The notes under the pieces: model-generated | The model's input: the letters and a program-made list of their open reading frames with translations, nothing else | Told to the model about the DNA's origin: nothing | Database searches by the model: none | Assembly: GCA_964349355.1 (NCBI GenBank) | Contig: CAYGFZ010000007.1 | Coordinates: forward strand, 1-57,167 | Length of the DNA: 57,167 nucleotides | Direction of reading: 5' to 3' | DNA from: JAUVXE01 sp964349355 | GTDB taxonomy: Bacteria; Actinomycetota; Coriobacteriia; Anaerosomatales; SLCP01 | Part shown: piece by piece, positions 16,644 to 27,330 of the stretch | Layout: every line of letters begins with the position of its first letter | How positions within the stretch are numbered: the first letter of the stretch is position 1 | Position numbers and translations under genes: made by a program

Positions 16644-17231
16644 TCACTCCGTGACCCTGAGTACCTCGCGTTCAAGGGTCTTGTCGTCGGAGATGCCGCG
16701 ATAGCGCCACGTGACGTAGCCCTGCTTGTCCACGATCAGAGTGAACGGGGTGGAGCGGATATCGAGGTGATCCTCGTCGAGGAGGCGTGCGACCTGCCGG
16801 GCGGCGTCGTCCTCGTTGATGTCCGCGTTGACCTCGATCGCGCCCTCGTCATCGTGGTTGACGTAGCGTCCGACGTCGAGGGTCACAAGATCGATCAGTC
16901 CGCGATAGGTCTCCATGACACCCTCGATGATCACCGTCTGATCGTCCGTGGTCTCCTGCGTCTCATCGCGAAACAGGATGATCATCGGCTGACCGGCATC
17001 GAGCCTGCTCTGGATCGAGTCAGGTATCCCGATCTCGGAATCGATCGGGAACGGTTCGAAGACCGACTCCTCGACAGGCGAGAAGTCAGGGTCCTCCTCG
17101 ACGACGGGTGGCGGTGGCGCCGCATCACCGGTATCCGGTGCCTCCACCGGCTCTTCGGTATCCCCGCCCCCGCAAGCAACCAGCGTGAGCGCCATCATTG
17201 CAACGACGAGTACTACGACGAATCTGCGCAT
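16644..17231 (-). CDS. thioredoxin-fold lipoprotein without CxxC
   Basis: A 195-residue exported lipoprotein: signal segment 4-19 and lipobox LVAC with the lipid-bearing Cys20, then a Pro/Glu-rich linker (about 25-60). The rest looks like a thioredoxin fold: a strand PMIILFRDE, a helix, a strand IDLVTLDV, and the cis-Pro loop STPFTLIVDKQGYVTWRYRG. Where thioredoxins carry CxxC there is ETQET, and the mature domain has no cysteine, so it cannot act as a dithiol oxidoreductase. The ATG at 17231 has GGAGG 6 bases upstream and is preferred over an upstream start that would break the signal peptide. Confidence 0.75.
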   Translation of the reverse strand: MRRFVVVLVVAMMALTLVACGGGDTEEPVEAPDTGDAAPPPPVVEEDPDFSPVEESVFEPFPIDSEIGIPDSIQSRLDAGQPMIILFRDETQETTDDQTVIIEGVMETYRGLIDLVTLDVGRYVNHDDEGAIEVNADINEDDAARQVARLLDEDHLDIRSTPFTLIVDKQGYVTWRYRGISDDKTLEREVLRVTE

Positions 17232-17256
17232 GCTGCTCCTCCGCTCCGATACGAAA

Positions 17257-17435
17257 CGCAACCCCGCCTTGCCGTGTCCCCGACCGGTGAACCTGCCTCA
17301 GCAGGTGGGTGCCCGCACCGTCGATTTCAAGCTTCCCCTAAGGGATACCTTTCCACCGAGGAATGATGAGGCTCCCGTCGTAAAGGTGTTGGCTCAACCG
17401 CTATTTGTCGAAGATCACGAGCAAGGCGAAGCGCA
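17257..17435 (-). ncRNA. ssrS: 6S RNA (candidate)
   Basis: About 180 bases between aspS and the lipoprotein gene. The ends form a closing stem: CGCCTTGCTCGTG (17416-17428) pairs with CACGGCAAGGCG (17265-17276) with one bulge. The 3' half has the family-like block GGCACCCACCT with a 6-bp hairpin ACCTGC-TGAG-GCAGGT (17291-17306) followed by TCACC. Between the arms lies a large region that would form the open bubble mimicking a melted promoter. 6S RNA binds housekeeping RNA polymerase and lowers its activity in stationary phase. The position downstream of aspS matches the known site in Bacillus. Ends are estimated from the promoter and the stem; no covariance search was possible. Confidence 0.75.
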
Positions 17436-17440
17436 CTACC

Positions 17441-17469
17441 AGTGTACTCCGAGTGCGCCGGGGCTACAA
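17441..17469 (-). promoter_or_regulatory. housekeeping promoter of the 6S RNA candidate
   Basis: On the minus strand a -35 box TTGTAG (17464-17469) and a -10 box TACACT (17441-17446) are separated by exactly 17 bases. Transcription would start at about 17434-17436, which coincides with the 5' side of the closing stem of the RNA. The fit between promoter and RNA end supports both calls. Confidence 0.65.
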
Positions 17470-17507
17470 CGATGCACCCGAGCAGCACGCGCCATATCGA
17501 GCCGCGC

Positions 17508-19274
<1,767 letters not shown>

Positions 19275-19289
19275 GATGAGCCGCCTTCC

Positions 19290-20567
19290 TTACCCGAGCA
19301 GGGCGCGTACCGCTGACATCAGATTGACCAGCGCAACGCGGTTCTCTTCCTTGGTGGACATATCGCGAAGTGTCACCTCGCCGGCAGCCGCCTCGTCCGG
19401 GCCGATGACAACGACGGCACGTGCGCCAAGGCGGTCGGCCTGCTTGAACTGCGCTTTGAGCGAGCGTGCAAGGTGATCGAGCTCGGTAGCTATGCCGTCG
19501 TCACGGAGAGCGGCAGCGACCTCGAACACGGTCGCCGCGACGGTCTCGTCGACACGGGCGACGTAGGCGTCCGCCCGCGCCGGCGCCGGTACCGTCGCGC
19601 CCGCGGCCTCCATCGCAAGCAGCGTGCGTTCGAAACCGAGCGCGAACCCGAGGCCGGGGGTCGGTTTGCCGCCGAACATCTCCATGAGGCCGTCGTAGCG
19701 CCCGCCCCCTCCGATGGCGTTCTGGGAGCCAAGGCCTGCATCCGCCTGCACCTCAAAGACGGTGCGCGTGTAGTAGTCGAGGCCGCGCACGAGCCGGGGA
19801 TCCTCGGCGTAAGGGATGTCGAGCGCGTCGAGGTGGGCTTTCACGGCTGCGTAGTGCGTCGCGCACTCATCGCAGAGCTCATCACGAAGGAGCGGAGCGT
19901 CGGCCATCACGTCCGAACACGCCGGGTTCTTGCAGTCAAACGCGCGCAACGGGTTCGCATCACGCCTGCGGTTGCACTCATCGCACAGTTCCTCGGCGTG
20001 CTCGCCGATGAACGTAGCGACCTTCGCGCGATACGCAGGGCGACACTGCTCGTCGCCCATCGAGTTGAGGAGCAGGCGCATGTTGGCGGCGGGGATACCG
20101 ACCGCCTCGAAGAAGCGCCACAGTACCACGATGACTTCGGCGTCGATGCCGGGCTCTGCGGCGCCGAGAGCCTCGATGCCGATCTGCCAGAACTGCCGCA
20201 TCCTCCCCTTCTGGGGACGCTCGTAGCGAAACATCGGCCCCGCGTAGTAGAGCTTCATCATCGAACCCTGCGGCACGAGGCTGTGCTGGAGCGCTCCGCG
20301 GACTACGCTGGCGGTTGCCTCGGGACGCAGCGTAAGCGAGTTCGGGGGGTCACTGCGGTCCAGAAAGGTGTACATCTCCTTGCTCACGATATCGGTGGCC
20401 TCGCCGATACCCCGCGAGAAGACCTCGGTGTGCTCGAAGATCGGGGTGTAGATCGGCTCGTAGCCGTATCTGGCGAAGAGCTCGGCAGCGGTGCGCGTAA
20501 GGTGCTCCCAGGCGCGCGCTGTACCGGGAAGCATGTCGGCGGTGCCCTTGGGGGCGCGGACGTTCAT
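19290..20567 (-). CDS. hisS: histidine-tRNA ligase
   Basis: A 425-residue class II HisRS with LRPEATASVVRG, motif 2 GPMFRYERPQKGRMRQFWQ, and the histidine signatures RGLDYYTRTVFE and GGGGRYDGL. It carries a cysteine-bearing insert (CDECNRRR, CKNPAC, CDEC) that is common in Gram-positive HisRS and may bind zinc. I place the start at the ATG at 20567 before NVRAPKGTADMLPG; the purine-rich GAGGAGG lies about 17 bases upstream, so the true start is not certain. It forms an operon with aspS. Confidence 0.95.
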   Translation of the reverse strand: MNVRAPKGTADMLPGTARAWEHLTRTAAELFARYGYEPIYTPIFEHTEVFSRGIGEATDIVSKEMYTFLDRSDPPNSLTLRPEATASVVRGALQHSLVPQGSMMKLYYAGPMFRYERPQKGRMRQFWQIGIEALGAAEPGIDAEVIVVLWRFFEAVGIPAANMRLLLNSMGDEQCRPAYRAKVATFIGEHAEELCDECNRRRDANPLRAFDCKNPACSDVMADAPLLRDELCDECATHYAAVKAHLDALDIPYAEDPRLVRGLDYYTRTVFEVQADAGLGSQNAIGGGGRYDGLMEMFGGKPTPGLGFALGFERTLLAMEAAGATVPAPARADAYVARVDETVAATVFEVAAALRDDGIATELDHLARSLKAQFKQADRLGARAVVVIGPDEAAAGEVTLRDMSTKEENRVALVNLMSAVRALLG

Positions 20568-20754
20568 GGAGACGGGACTCGACCTCCTCGGGGGTGACGG
20601 ATGCATATCTGCGGCTTCCGATTATGCAGGAAGCGCGCGGTGATGACCACGGCGGAGAGCAGGGTGGGCGACGCGAAGCGATCAGGTCAGCGCGCGGGCG
20701 CCGAGGACGAAGACACCAGCAGCGGGTCAAGGGTGTGTGCGCCCGCGTTCACGC

Positions 20755-21375
20755 TCACGCTCTCGGGAAGAACGGGTTGACGGCCCGCTCGCGGCCGATA
20801 GTGGTGCCGGGACCGTGTCCGGGATGAACGATTGTGTCGTCGGGCAGCGGTGCGAGCACCCGGACGATGGAGTCCTTCAGGGCACGCCCGTCACCTCCGG
20901 GGAAGTCGGTTCGGCCGACGCTCCCGGCGAACAGCGTGTCGCCGCTGAACAGATGTCCACCCCCGAGCAGGCAGATGCCCCCCGGTGTGTGACCTGGAGT
21001 GTGAAGCACTTCGAGCGACACGGCGCCAGCAGACACCGTGTCTCCCGAGACCAGAGTGCGATCAGCAGGCGGTGCGAAGTGGTCGAAGCCGAAGATCGCT
21101 CCGCCTGTACCGCTTGGAGAGGTGATGCCGGCCGCGTCTGCCTCGTGGACGAGCAGTGGCGCACCGGCCGCCGCCACGAGCGCCCCCGCCCCGCCAAGGT
21201 GGTCGAAGTGTCCGTGAGTGAGCACGATCGCCGCGACATCGCGACCGGAAAGGATCCGCACGATCTCCCCGGCATCATCCGCAGGATCGATCACGAGCGC
21301 CGGACCGCCCAGCGCGTCATCGACGACCCAGCAGTTGGTCTCCAGTGGTCCGAGCTGTATTCGCGTGATGTTCAC
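20755..21375 (-). CDS. metallo-beta-lactamase fold hydrolase (glyoxalase II-like)
   Basis: A 206-residue MBL-fold enzyme with the metal motif THGHFDHLGG, the further ligands in HTPGHTPGG, SGDTLF and VHPGHG. Small stand-alone proteins of this type resemble hydroxyacylglutathione hydrolase and often sit next to rel in Gram-positive genomes; the true substrate is unknown. The GTG at 21375 overlaps the rel stop as GTGA; a longer upstream reading lies in rel and is rejected. Confidence 0.9.
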   Translation of the reverse strand: MNITRIQLGPLETNCWVVDDALGGPALVIDPADDAGEIVRILSGRDVAAIVLTHGHFDHLGGAGALVAAAGAPLLVHEADAAGITSPSGTGGAIFGFDHFAPPADRTLVSGDTVSAGAVSLEVLHTPGHTPGGICLLGGGHLFSGDTLFAGSVGRTDFPGGDGRALKDSIVRVLAPLPDDTIVHPGHGPGTTIGRERAVNPFFPRA

Positions 21376-23588
21376 CGATTCTTGCCCTTCTTGCGTTGCG
21401 TCGCCTCGCCGGGAAGCGCCCGGGCCGCCTCGAAGACGCCGTCGATGGCACGTACGTTTCGCAGGATAGAGTGCAACTGGTCCATGTTGCCCAGTTCGAA
21501 GAGGAAGCGCATCGTCGAGATACCGTCCCGGTCGGTCGCGACGTGCGCCGAGAGCACGTTGACCCCCGCCTCGGCCAGTGTCGATGAGACCTCCTGTAGC
21601 AGGCGCATGCGATCGACCGCTTCGATGACGATCTCGACCTGATAGGTGGTCTCGGTGCCCCGGTCCCACTCGACCTCGAGGATGCGCTCCGGCGACTTGA
21701 GCAGCTCGACCGCGTTAGAACAGTCACGACGGTGTACCGACACCCCCCGCCCCCGCGTCACAAAGCCGACGATCTCGTCACCCGGGACGGGGTTGCAGCA
21801 GCGGGCGAGACGGATAAGCACGTCGTCGACCCCCTTCACCTTCACGCCGCCGCCGTGCCTGCGCTTCGCGCGTGGTGGCGTCATGGTGACGAACTCCGGG
21901 ACGACCTCGGGCTCGGGCTGCTGCGCTGATTTCGGTTCAGCGTCCGCCATGATCTTGAGCACCTTACCGGCGACCAGCTTGGCGGAGACCTTGCCTGCAC
22001 CGATGTGCGCCAGAAGATCCTCCCCGGCCTGGAAATTCATCTCCGCCGCGATCTGTTCGATCGCGCGGGTAGCCGCGGGCGAGTTCATCCCGAGGCCCTG
22101 CTTGCGCATGACTTTAAGAAGCTCGTCACGTCCCCGCTGCAGGTCGTCCTCGCGACTCGCCTTGCTGAAGTGGTTTCGGATCTTGCTCCTGGCCGAGGAG
22201 GTCTTGACTATGTTGAGCCAGTCCCGGGACGGCCACGTGCTCTTGTTCGTCAGTATCTCGACACGGTCGCCCATCTGCAGTTCGTAGCCGAGCGGGACGA
22301 TAGCGCCGTTGACCTTCGCGCCAACACAGTGGTGACCCACCTCGGTATGGATCGCGTATGCGAAGTCGATGGGCGTCGAACCACGGCGCATCGAACGCAC
22401 ATCGCCCTTCGGCGTGAAGACGAAGACCTCGTCTTCAAAGAGGTCGATCTTGAGCGCTTCCATGAACTCGCGGGGGTCCTTCAGTTCCGTCTGCCACTCC
22501 AGCATCTGCCGGAGCCACGCGAGACGCTCGTCGAAGGTCTCATCGCCCCGCCCGCCCTCCTTGTAGCGCCAGTGTGCCGCGATGCCATACTCGGCGGTCC
22601 TGTGCATCTCTTCGTTGCGGATCTGGATCTCAAGTGGGCGACCGGCAGGGCCGATGACGGTGGTGTGGAGCGACTGGTACATGTTGAACTTGGGCATCGC
22701 GACGTAGTCCTTGAAACGCCCGGGCACCGGCTTCCAGATGGAGTGGACCGTACCGAGCGCCCCGTAGCAGTCTTTCACCGAGTCAACGATCACGCGAAGA
22801 GCGATGAGGTCGTAGATCTCGCTGAAGTCCTTACCCTTGTGAGACATCTTCTGGTAGATGCTGTAGAGGTGTTTAGGGCGACCGGAGATCTCGGCCTCGA
22901 CACCCACCTCACGCAGTTCCCCTAGCAGAGTGTCGATGACCTGGCCGAGGTAGGCCTCACGCGCGGCCCGGCTTTCGGCCACCATCTTCTGGACCTGGTG
23001 GAACTTGCGCGGCTCGAGATAGTAGAAGGCCAGATCTTCCAGTTCCCATTTGATGCTGGAGATGCCGAGGCGGTGAGCCAGGGGCGCATAGATCTCCATC
23101 GTCTCGACAGCCTTGTCGCGGCGCCGCTCGGCGGGGAGTGCGGAGAGTGTGCGCATGTTGTGCAAGCGGTCCGCAAGCTTGATGAGAATGACCCGGATGT
23201 CCTTAGCCATCGCGATCAGCATCTTGCGCAGGTTCTCGCTCTGCGCCTCGGAGAGCGTCTCGAACTCGATGCGTCCCAGCTTGGTGACGCCGTCGACGAG
23301 CTCGGCGACCTCGTCCCCGAACCGCTCCCGGACCTCTGCGAGTCCGTGTGTCGAGTCCTCCACCACGTCGTGGAGCAGAGCCGCCTTGAGGGTTGCCGTG
23401 TCGAGGTGCAGCTCGGCCAGAATGAGACAGACCTCGATGGGATGTTTGACGAACGGCTCGCCGGACTTGCGTGCCTGACCCTCATGGGCAGAGACCGCGA
23501 AGTGGTACGCGTCATCGAGCCCCGTGAGGTCGGCATCGGGGTTGTACGCCCTGACCTGGGCCTCTATCTCTTTGATTGTCGCCGGCAC
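21372..23588 (-). CDS. rel: bifunctional (p)ppGpp synthetase/hydrolase Rel
   Basis: A 738-residue RelA/SpoT protein: HD hydrolase domain with LLHDVVEDS (intact HDxxED, about 74-80), synthetase domain with the RFKDYVAMPK stretch of bifunctional enzymes and YQSLHTTV, TGS domain (about 405-465, VFTPKGDVRSMRRGSTPIDF), a Cys-containing helical region (LARCCNPVPGDEIVGFVTRG) and a C-terminal ACT domain. An intact HD site and the RFKD motif argue for both making and degrading the alarmone. The start is GTG. It is followed at once by the MBL-fold gene. Confidence 0.96.
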   Translation of the reverse strand: MPATIKEIEAQVRAYNPDADLTGLDDAYHFAVSAHEGQARKSGEPFVKHPIEVCLILAELHLDTATLKAALLHDVVEDSTHGLAEVRERFGDEVAELVDGVTKLGRIEFETLSEAQSENLRKMLIAMAKDIRVILIKLADRLHNMRTLSALPAERRRDKAVETMEIYAPLAHRLGISSIKWELEDLAFYYLEPRKFHQVQKMVAESRAAREAYLGQVIDTLLGELREVGVEAEISGRPKHLYSIYQKMSHKGKDFSEIYDLIALRVIVDSVKDCYGALGTVHSIWKPVPGRFKDYVAMPKFNMYQSLHTTVIGPAGRPLEIQIRNEEMHRTAEYGIAAHWRYKEGGRGDETFDERLAWLRQMLEWQTELKDPREFMEALKIDLFEDEVFVFTPKGDVRSMRRGSTPIDFAYAIHTEVGHHCVGAKVNGAIVPLGYELQMGDRVEILTNKSTWPSRDWLNIVKTSSARSKIRNHFSKASREDDLQRGRDELLKVMRKQGLGMNSPAATRAIEQIAAEMNFQAGEDLLAHIGAGKVSAKLVAGKVLKIMADAEPKSAQQPEPEVVPEFVTMTPPRAKRRHGGGVKVKGVDDVLIRLARCCNPVPGDEIVGFVTRGRGVSVHRRDCSNAVELLKSPERILEVEWDRGTETTYQVEIVIEAVDRMRLLQEVSSTLAEAGVNVLSAHVATDRDGISTMRFLFELGNMDQLHSILRNVRAIDGVFEAARALPGEATQRKKGKNR

Positions 23589-23612
23589 GCGATGCCTCTC
23601 ATGTCAGGTGTT

Positions 23613-26600
23613 CTACCGTGATGGCAGGATAGGTCGGTTGATGCGGGCAAGCAAATCGTCCGCCCCAGATCCGAGCACCCAGGCACGGAACTCCCCGAAC
23701 CCGGCAATCTCTTCGAGCCCTTCCGAGTAGCGTACCGAGGAGTCCAGTTCGACCTTAGCTGCCGCCGGCACCAGCGCTAGTCGCCGGTACGCCCCGTGCC
23801 CCTCGCTCGTCACGAGCCCGAGTTCGCGAAAGATCCCGATCGCGGTCGACACGCCGCGCTCGTTCATCGATGACGACTTCGCGCCGGCGCAGACCCGCTC
23901 GGCCAGTTCGGCGTTCGTGACCTCGAACCCGTCACCATCGTCGCCAGCGGCGAGTCCTTTGAGCGCACGGTAGAGCGAGGCCAGGTCGTCACGTGACGGG
24001 GCAACGCTTGTGAGGATGAGATCGTTGACCGCGGCATCCCTCGGCCCGAAGAGCAGGTGGATCCGTGCGGCAGCACCGTCCCGTCCCCCGCGTCCGCACA
24101 TCTGATTGAACTCGATGTCGTTGAAGGGCAGGTGGTACAGAACGACATGGCGCACGTCGGGGATGTTCACTCCCTCGCCGAAGGCGCTCGTGGCGATGAC
24201 GACGTCGAGCTCCCCCGCCCGGAAGGCCCGCTCGACCGCGTGGCGGGCGGAACGCGTGAGCCCCCCGTTGTAGAAAGCTACCCGCATCGCGACACCCGGC
24301 GCCTTCTTGCGGAGCATCCGCGCGATACGCACGGATTGATCGCGGGAGTTGACGTAGACGATCATCTTCTCGCCCCGGGAAGCCAGCGTTGCCAGGTAGG
24401 CGTCCTTGTCCTTCAGCCCCCGTCGGTCCTCGATGATCAGGTTCGCGCGCACCGTGGGATCGATGACAGTCGCGGTGATGCCAAGGGTCTCGCGGATCAC
24501 GTCCGCCACATCGTCGCCAGCGGTGGCCGTCACGGCAAGCACCGCAGGGTCACCGAGCTCCTCGAAGGCCGACCCGAGCTGAAGGTAGGCCGGCCGATGT
24601 CCCGCTCGCGCTATACCGACGTGATGGGCCTCGTCGACCACGCAGAACCTGACGCGCCCGGTCGCGGCGAAGCGGGAGACGTGGTGGGTCAGGAACTCGG
24701 GAGTCGTGAGCACGATGTCGGTGTCACCCGCGGCAAGCGAGGCGAACGTGTCATCACGCACCTGAGGTGACGATTCACCGGTAAGCGTACAGACGCGCAC
24801 GCCGATCCGGGCCATGGTCTCTTCAAGATGGAATGCCTGATCCGCCACGAGGGCCCTGAGCGGGAAGACGAACACCGAGGCCCCGCCGTCCACAAGTGCT
24901 GTACGAGCCGCATGCAGGTGGAAGATCAGCGACTTGCCACGCCCGGTCGCCATCACGGTCAGACAGCGATGCCCGCCCGTGAGCTCGTCCAGCGCAGCCC
25001 TCTGCGCGTCGTGTAGTGAGCCGTCGCCGATGAACTCCCGGACCAGCTCCCGGTCGAGATCGGCGGCATCGAGGGCGGTTAGCTGTTCGCGTCGGGCCGC
25101 GATGTCCTCTTCCTCGGCGAGGTCGTCGGCTCCGACCCTGCGGGTGACCAAGACGTTCACCCCGCGGGAGCGACCCTCATCGCCACCGGTGAGATCGGCG
25201 ACCTCGACGTCGTACTCGACCCCGGCATCGATCACTGGGGCAAGCGCGCCGGCAAGCCTGCGGTTGAAGAAGCCGACCTGGTCACCGTGGGGTTCGTGAA
25301 GCGCGATCGCGTTGGAATCGTAGGGGTTCTCGGGCTGACGCTCGACGCGCAGCGGTGTGCCGGGCGCGAGGCGGGCGAGAACATCCTGGCGGCCCTCGAA
25401 AGTCACCCCCGCGAGCTTCGTGTGAAACGAGTCGGCTTCGCCGATCCCGCTGTACTCCTCCCGCGCGAGGATCTCGTCAGCACGGGCGAACAGGTCCTCC
25501 ACCAGCTCTGCGGCCGGAGAGTAGCCCTCGTGCTCATGAGCCGCGATCTCCCGCACGAGCATCTGAACTCGTTTGCGGCCGCGCCACTCGTTTGCCTGGA
25601 TCTGAAATGCCAGATCGACCGCAGCGTCGCACAGCGCATAGCGTTCGATATCCGGGCAGCGAAACGAGATCGCCTGGATCGAATCGGCTCCATCGTAGGC
25701 CGAGAAGCGCAGATGGTTGGCGGTCTGTCCTACACGTTCCCGACCGGCCATGAAGACGCCACTGGCCGAGAAGAGCGGGCGGGGATTGGAGTGTCCGAAC
25801 GGTTCGAGAAGGGCAAGCTCTGCGGCGAGATCGAGCCCGACCGAGCCAAGGCCGATCTCGGCGTCCACGAGGGTCTCGGTGACGAACTGCCCGGCGGGTA
25901 GCCCTGCGAGATGCGCCGTGAACAGCGTGCGAAACTCGTCGATCCGTTCGACATCGAGAGTGAGCCCCACCGCTGCGGCGTGTCCGCCGAAGCGATCGAG
26001 CACCTCACCTGCCGAGGAAACCGCCTGGTACAGGTCGACCGAGCCGACCGAGCGTCCCGAACCCCGGGCGACACCGTCGGCGATGGCAAGCATGATCACC
26101 GGCACGCCGAAGCGCCGCGCGAGCCGCGAGGCGACGATGCCTTTCACTCCCTCGTGCCAGCCCTCCCCCGCCAGCACGAGTGCCCGGTCCCCCTCGGCGA
26201 ACTCCCTCTCGGCAAGAGCAAGCGCTGCCTCCGAAAGGTCGGCCTCGGTCGCCTGTCGGGCGCGGTTCTGCACGTCGAGCTCTCTGGCGAGCCGTTCGGC
26301 CTCGAGAGGGTCGTCGGTCAGGAGCAGATCGAGCGCGACCTGAGGATCGGCCATTCGTCCGGCTGCGTTGAGGCGCGGAGCGAGTTGGAACGCGATCGTG
26401 TCAGCGGTGAGGGAATCGGTGGGCGCCGATGCGACGGCTGCGAGGGCAGCGACCCCTGCGCGCGGCTCGCGACGCATACGTGCAAGGCCGTCGGCCACGA
26501 GCGCCCGGTTCGCTCCGACGAGCGGCACGATGTCGGCGACAGTCCCGAGCGTCGCGAGATCGGTGAGCGAGCGCCAGACGTCGTTCTTGCCGAGGAGCGC

Positions 26601-27260
26601 ACCCACGGCCTCGATGAGCATCAGCGCCACTCCCGCACCGGCGAGATCGCACGCAGGACACCCCGGGTCGAGCTTGGGGTCGGCGACCGGCACGCCAGTG
26701 GGGAGTCCATCTCCCGGCTCGTGGTGGTCGGTCACGACGACATCGATCCCGCGATCGCGCAACATCGCGACCTCGACCGCCGAGGAGATGCCGCAGTCTA
26801 CGGTGATGACGAGTCGGGGAGTCATCGAGGCGAGCCGTTCGACCGACGCCGCAGTGAGCCCATAGCCCTCGCGGAAGCGGTCGGGAACGGTTCCCTCAAC
26901 GCAAGCCCCCATCGCGGCGAGTCCACGGGTAGCGAGCGCAGCTGAAGAGATGCCATCGAGGTCGAAGTCGCCGAAGACGACGATCCGCTCCCCGGCCAAG
27001 ACCGCCTGAGCAACCCGCGCCGCGGCATCACCCATACCGGGGACCACGCTAGCATCCAGGCGATCACGGTCGAGATCCGGCTCCAGGAATCGCCGCACCT
27101 CGGCGGCGTGCGTGAGCCCGCGAGAGACAAGGATGCGAGAGACCACCCTGGACAGACCCGTCTCTGCAGCAAGCCTGTCGACCAGTGCGGAATCTGCCGG
27201 GGTCTCCCGCCATGCGCGTGCGTGGGACCGCGGCTCTGAATTCACCGAGTGCGCTGTCAT
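23613..27260 (-). CDS. recJ: RecJ exonuclease fused to HIRAN domain and RecQ-like helicase
   Basis: A 1215-residue fusion. Residues about 20-560 form RecJ: FGDFDLDG (95-102), VTDHHE (about 175), GTVADIVPL, PRLNAAGRM, GGHAAAVG, so a full DHH/DHHA1 5'-3' single-strand DNase. Residues about 607-690 fit a HIRAN domain (LAGVTFEGRQ, RVERQPENPYDSNAIAL, VGFFNRRLAGALAP). Residues about 745-1075 are a superfamily 2 helicase of RecQ type with MATGRGKS (about 766), VVDEAHH (about 877), LAVTATA and MCGRGGRDG (about 1056). No RecQ zinc module or HRDC domain is seen; a short winged-helix-like end follows. RecJ and RecQ cooperate in resection, so one chain would unwind and digest. The ATG has AGGA upstream. 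Confidence 0.9.
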   Translation of the reverse strand: MTAHSVNSEPRSHARAWRETPADSALVDRLAAETGLSRVVSRILVSRGLTHAAEVRRFLEPDLDRDRLDASVVPGMGDAAARVAQAVLAGERIVVFGDFDLDGISSAALATRGLAAMGACVEGTVPDRFREGYGLTAASVERLASMTPRLVITVDCGISSAVEVAMLRDRGIDVVVTDHHEPGDGLPTGVPVADPKLDPGCPACDLAGAGVALMLIEAVGALLGKNDVWRSLTDLATLGTVADIVPLVGANRALVADGLARMRREPRAGVAALAAVASAPTDSLTADTIAFQLAPRLNAAGRMADPQVALDLLLTDDPLEAERLARELDVQNRARQATEADLSEAALALAEREFAEGDRALVLAGEGWHEGVKGIVASRLARRFGVPVIMLAIADGVARGSGRSVGSVDLYQAVSSAGEVLDRFGGHAAAVGLTLDVERIDEFRTLFTAHLAGLPAGQFVTETLVDAEIGLGSVGLDLAAELALLEPFGHSNPRPLFSASGVFMAGRERVGQTANHLRFSAYDGADSIQAISFRCPDIERYALCDAAVDLAFQIQANEWRGRKRVQMLVREIAAHEHEGYSPAAELVEDLFARADEILAREEYSGIGEADSFHTKLAGVTFEGRQDVLARLAPGTPLRVERQPENPYDSNAIALHEPHGDQVGFFNRRLAGALAPVIDAGVEYDVEVADLTGGDEGRSRGVNVLVTRRVGADDLAEEEDIAARREQLTALDAADLDRELVREFIGDGSLHDAQRAALDELTGGHRCLTVMATGRGKSLIFHLHAARTALVDGGASVFVFPLRALVADQAFHLEETMARIGVRVCTLTGESSPQVRDDTFASLAAGDTDIVLTTPEFLTHHVSRFAATGRVRFCVVDEAHHVGIARAGHRPAYLQLGSAFEELGDPAVLAVTATAGDDVADVIRETLGITATVIDPTVRANLIIEDRRGLKDKDAYLATLASRGEKMIVYVNSRDQSVRIARMLRKKAPGVAMRVAFYNGGLTRSARHAVERAFRAGELDVVIATSAFGEGVNIPDVRHVVLYHLPFNDIEFNQMCGRGGRDGAAARIHLLFGPRDAAVNDLILTSVAPSRDDLASLYRALKGLAAGDDGDGFEVTNAELAERVCAGAKSSSMNERGVSTAIGIFRELGLVTSEGHGAYRRLALVPAAAKVELDSSVRYSEGLEEIAGFGEFRAWVLGSGADDLLARINRPILPSR

Positions 27261-27275
27261 GATGGCATCCTAGCA

Positions 27276-27307
27276 CCGGGGGCCGACACGTGAGTGCCGA
27301 CCCCCGG
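27276..27307 (-). terminator. strong hairpin between recJ and secF
   Basis: A 14-bp stem (CCGGGGGCCGACAC with GTGCCGACCCCCGG) with two G-T pairs or mismatches in the inner half and a 4-base loop. It fills the gap after secF and before recJ. No run of T follows on either strand, so it may be a weak or factor-assisted terminator, or an RNA-stabilising structure at the end of the secDF message. Confidence 0.55.
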
Positions 27308-27330
27308 AACAGATGCGACGGAGCGAACCC

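Noticed and set aside
16428..17366. Plus-strand frame of 312 codons across the rarA remnant and lipoprotein gene
   Set aside because: It runs antisense through a lipoprotein gene with a clear signal peptide and lipobox and through the 6S RNA; no protein motif is seen.
20568..20754. Possible gene or RNA between hisS and the MBL-fold gene
   Set aside because: No coding frame with a ribosome site and no strong hairpin; it probably holds only the hisS leader and promoter (a CATAAT box is visible near 20624 on the minus strand).
25911..26945. Plus-strand frame of 344 codons opposite recJ
   Set aside because: No recognisable motif and antisense to the DHH domain coding region, whose motifs are clear.
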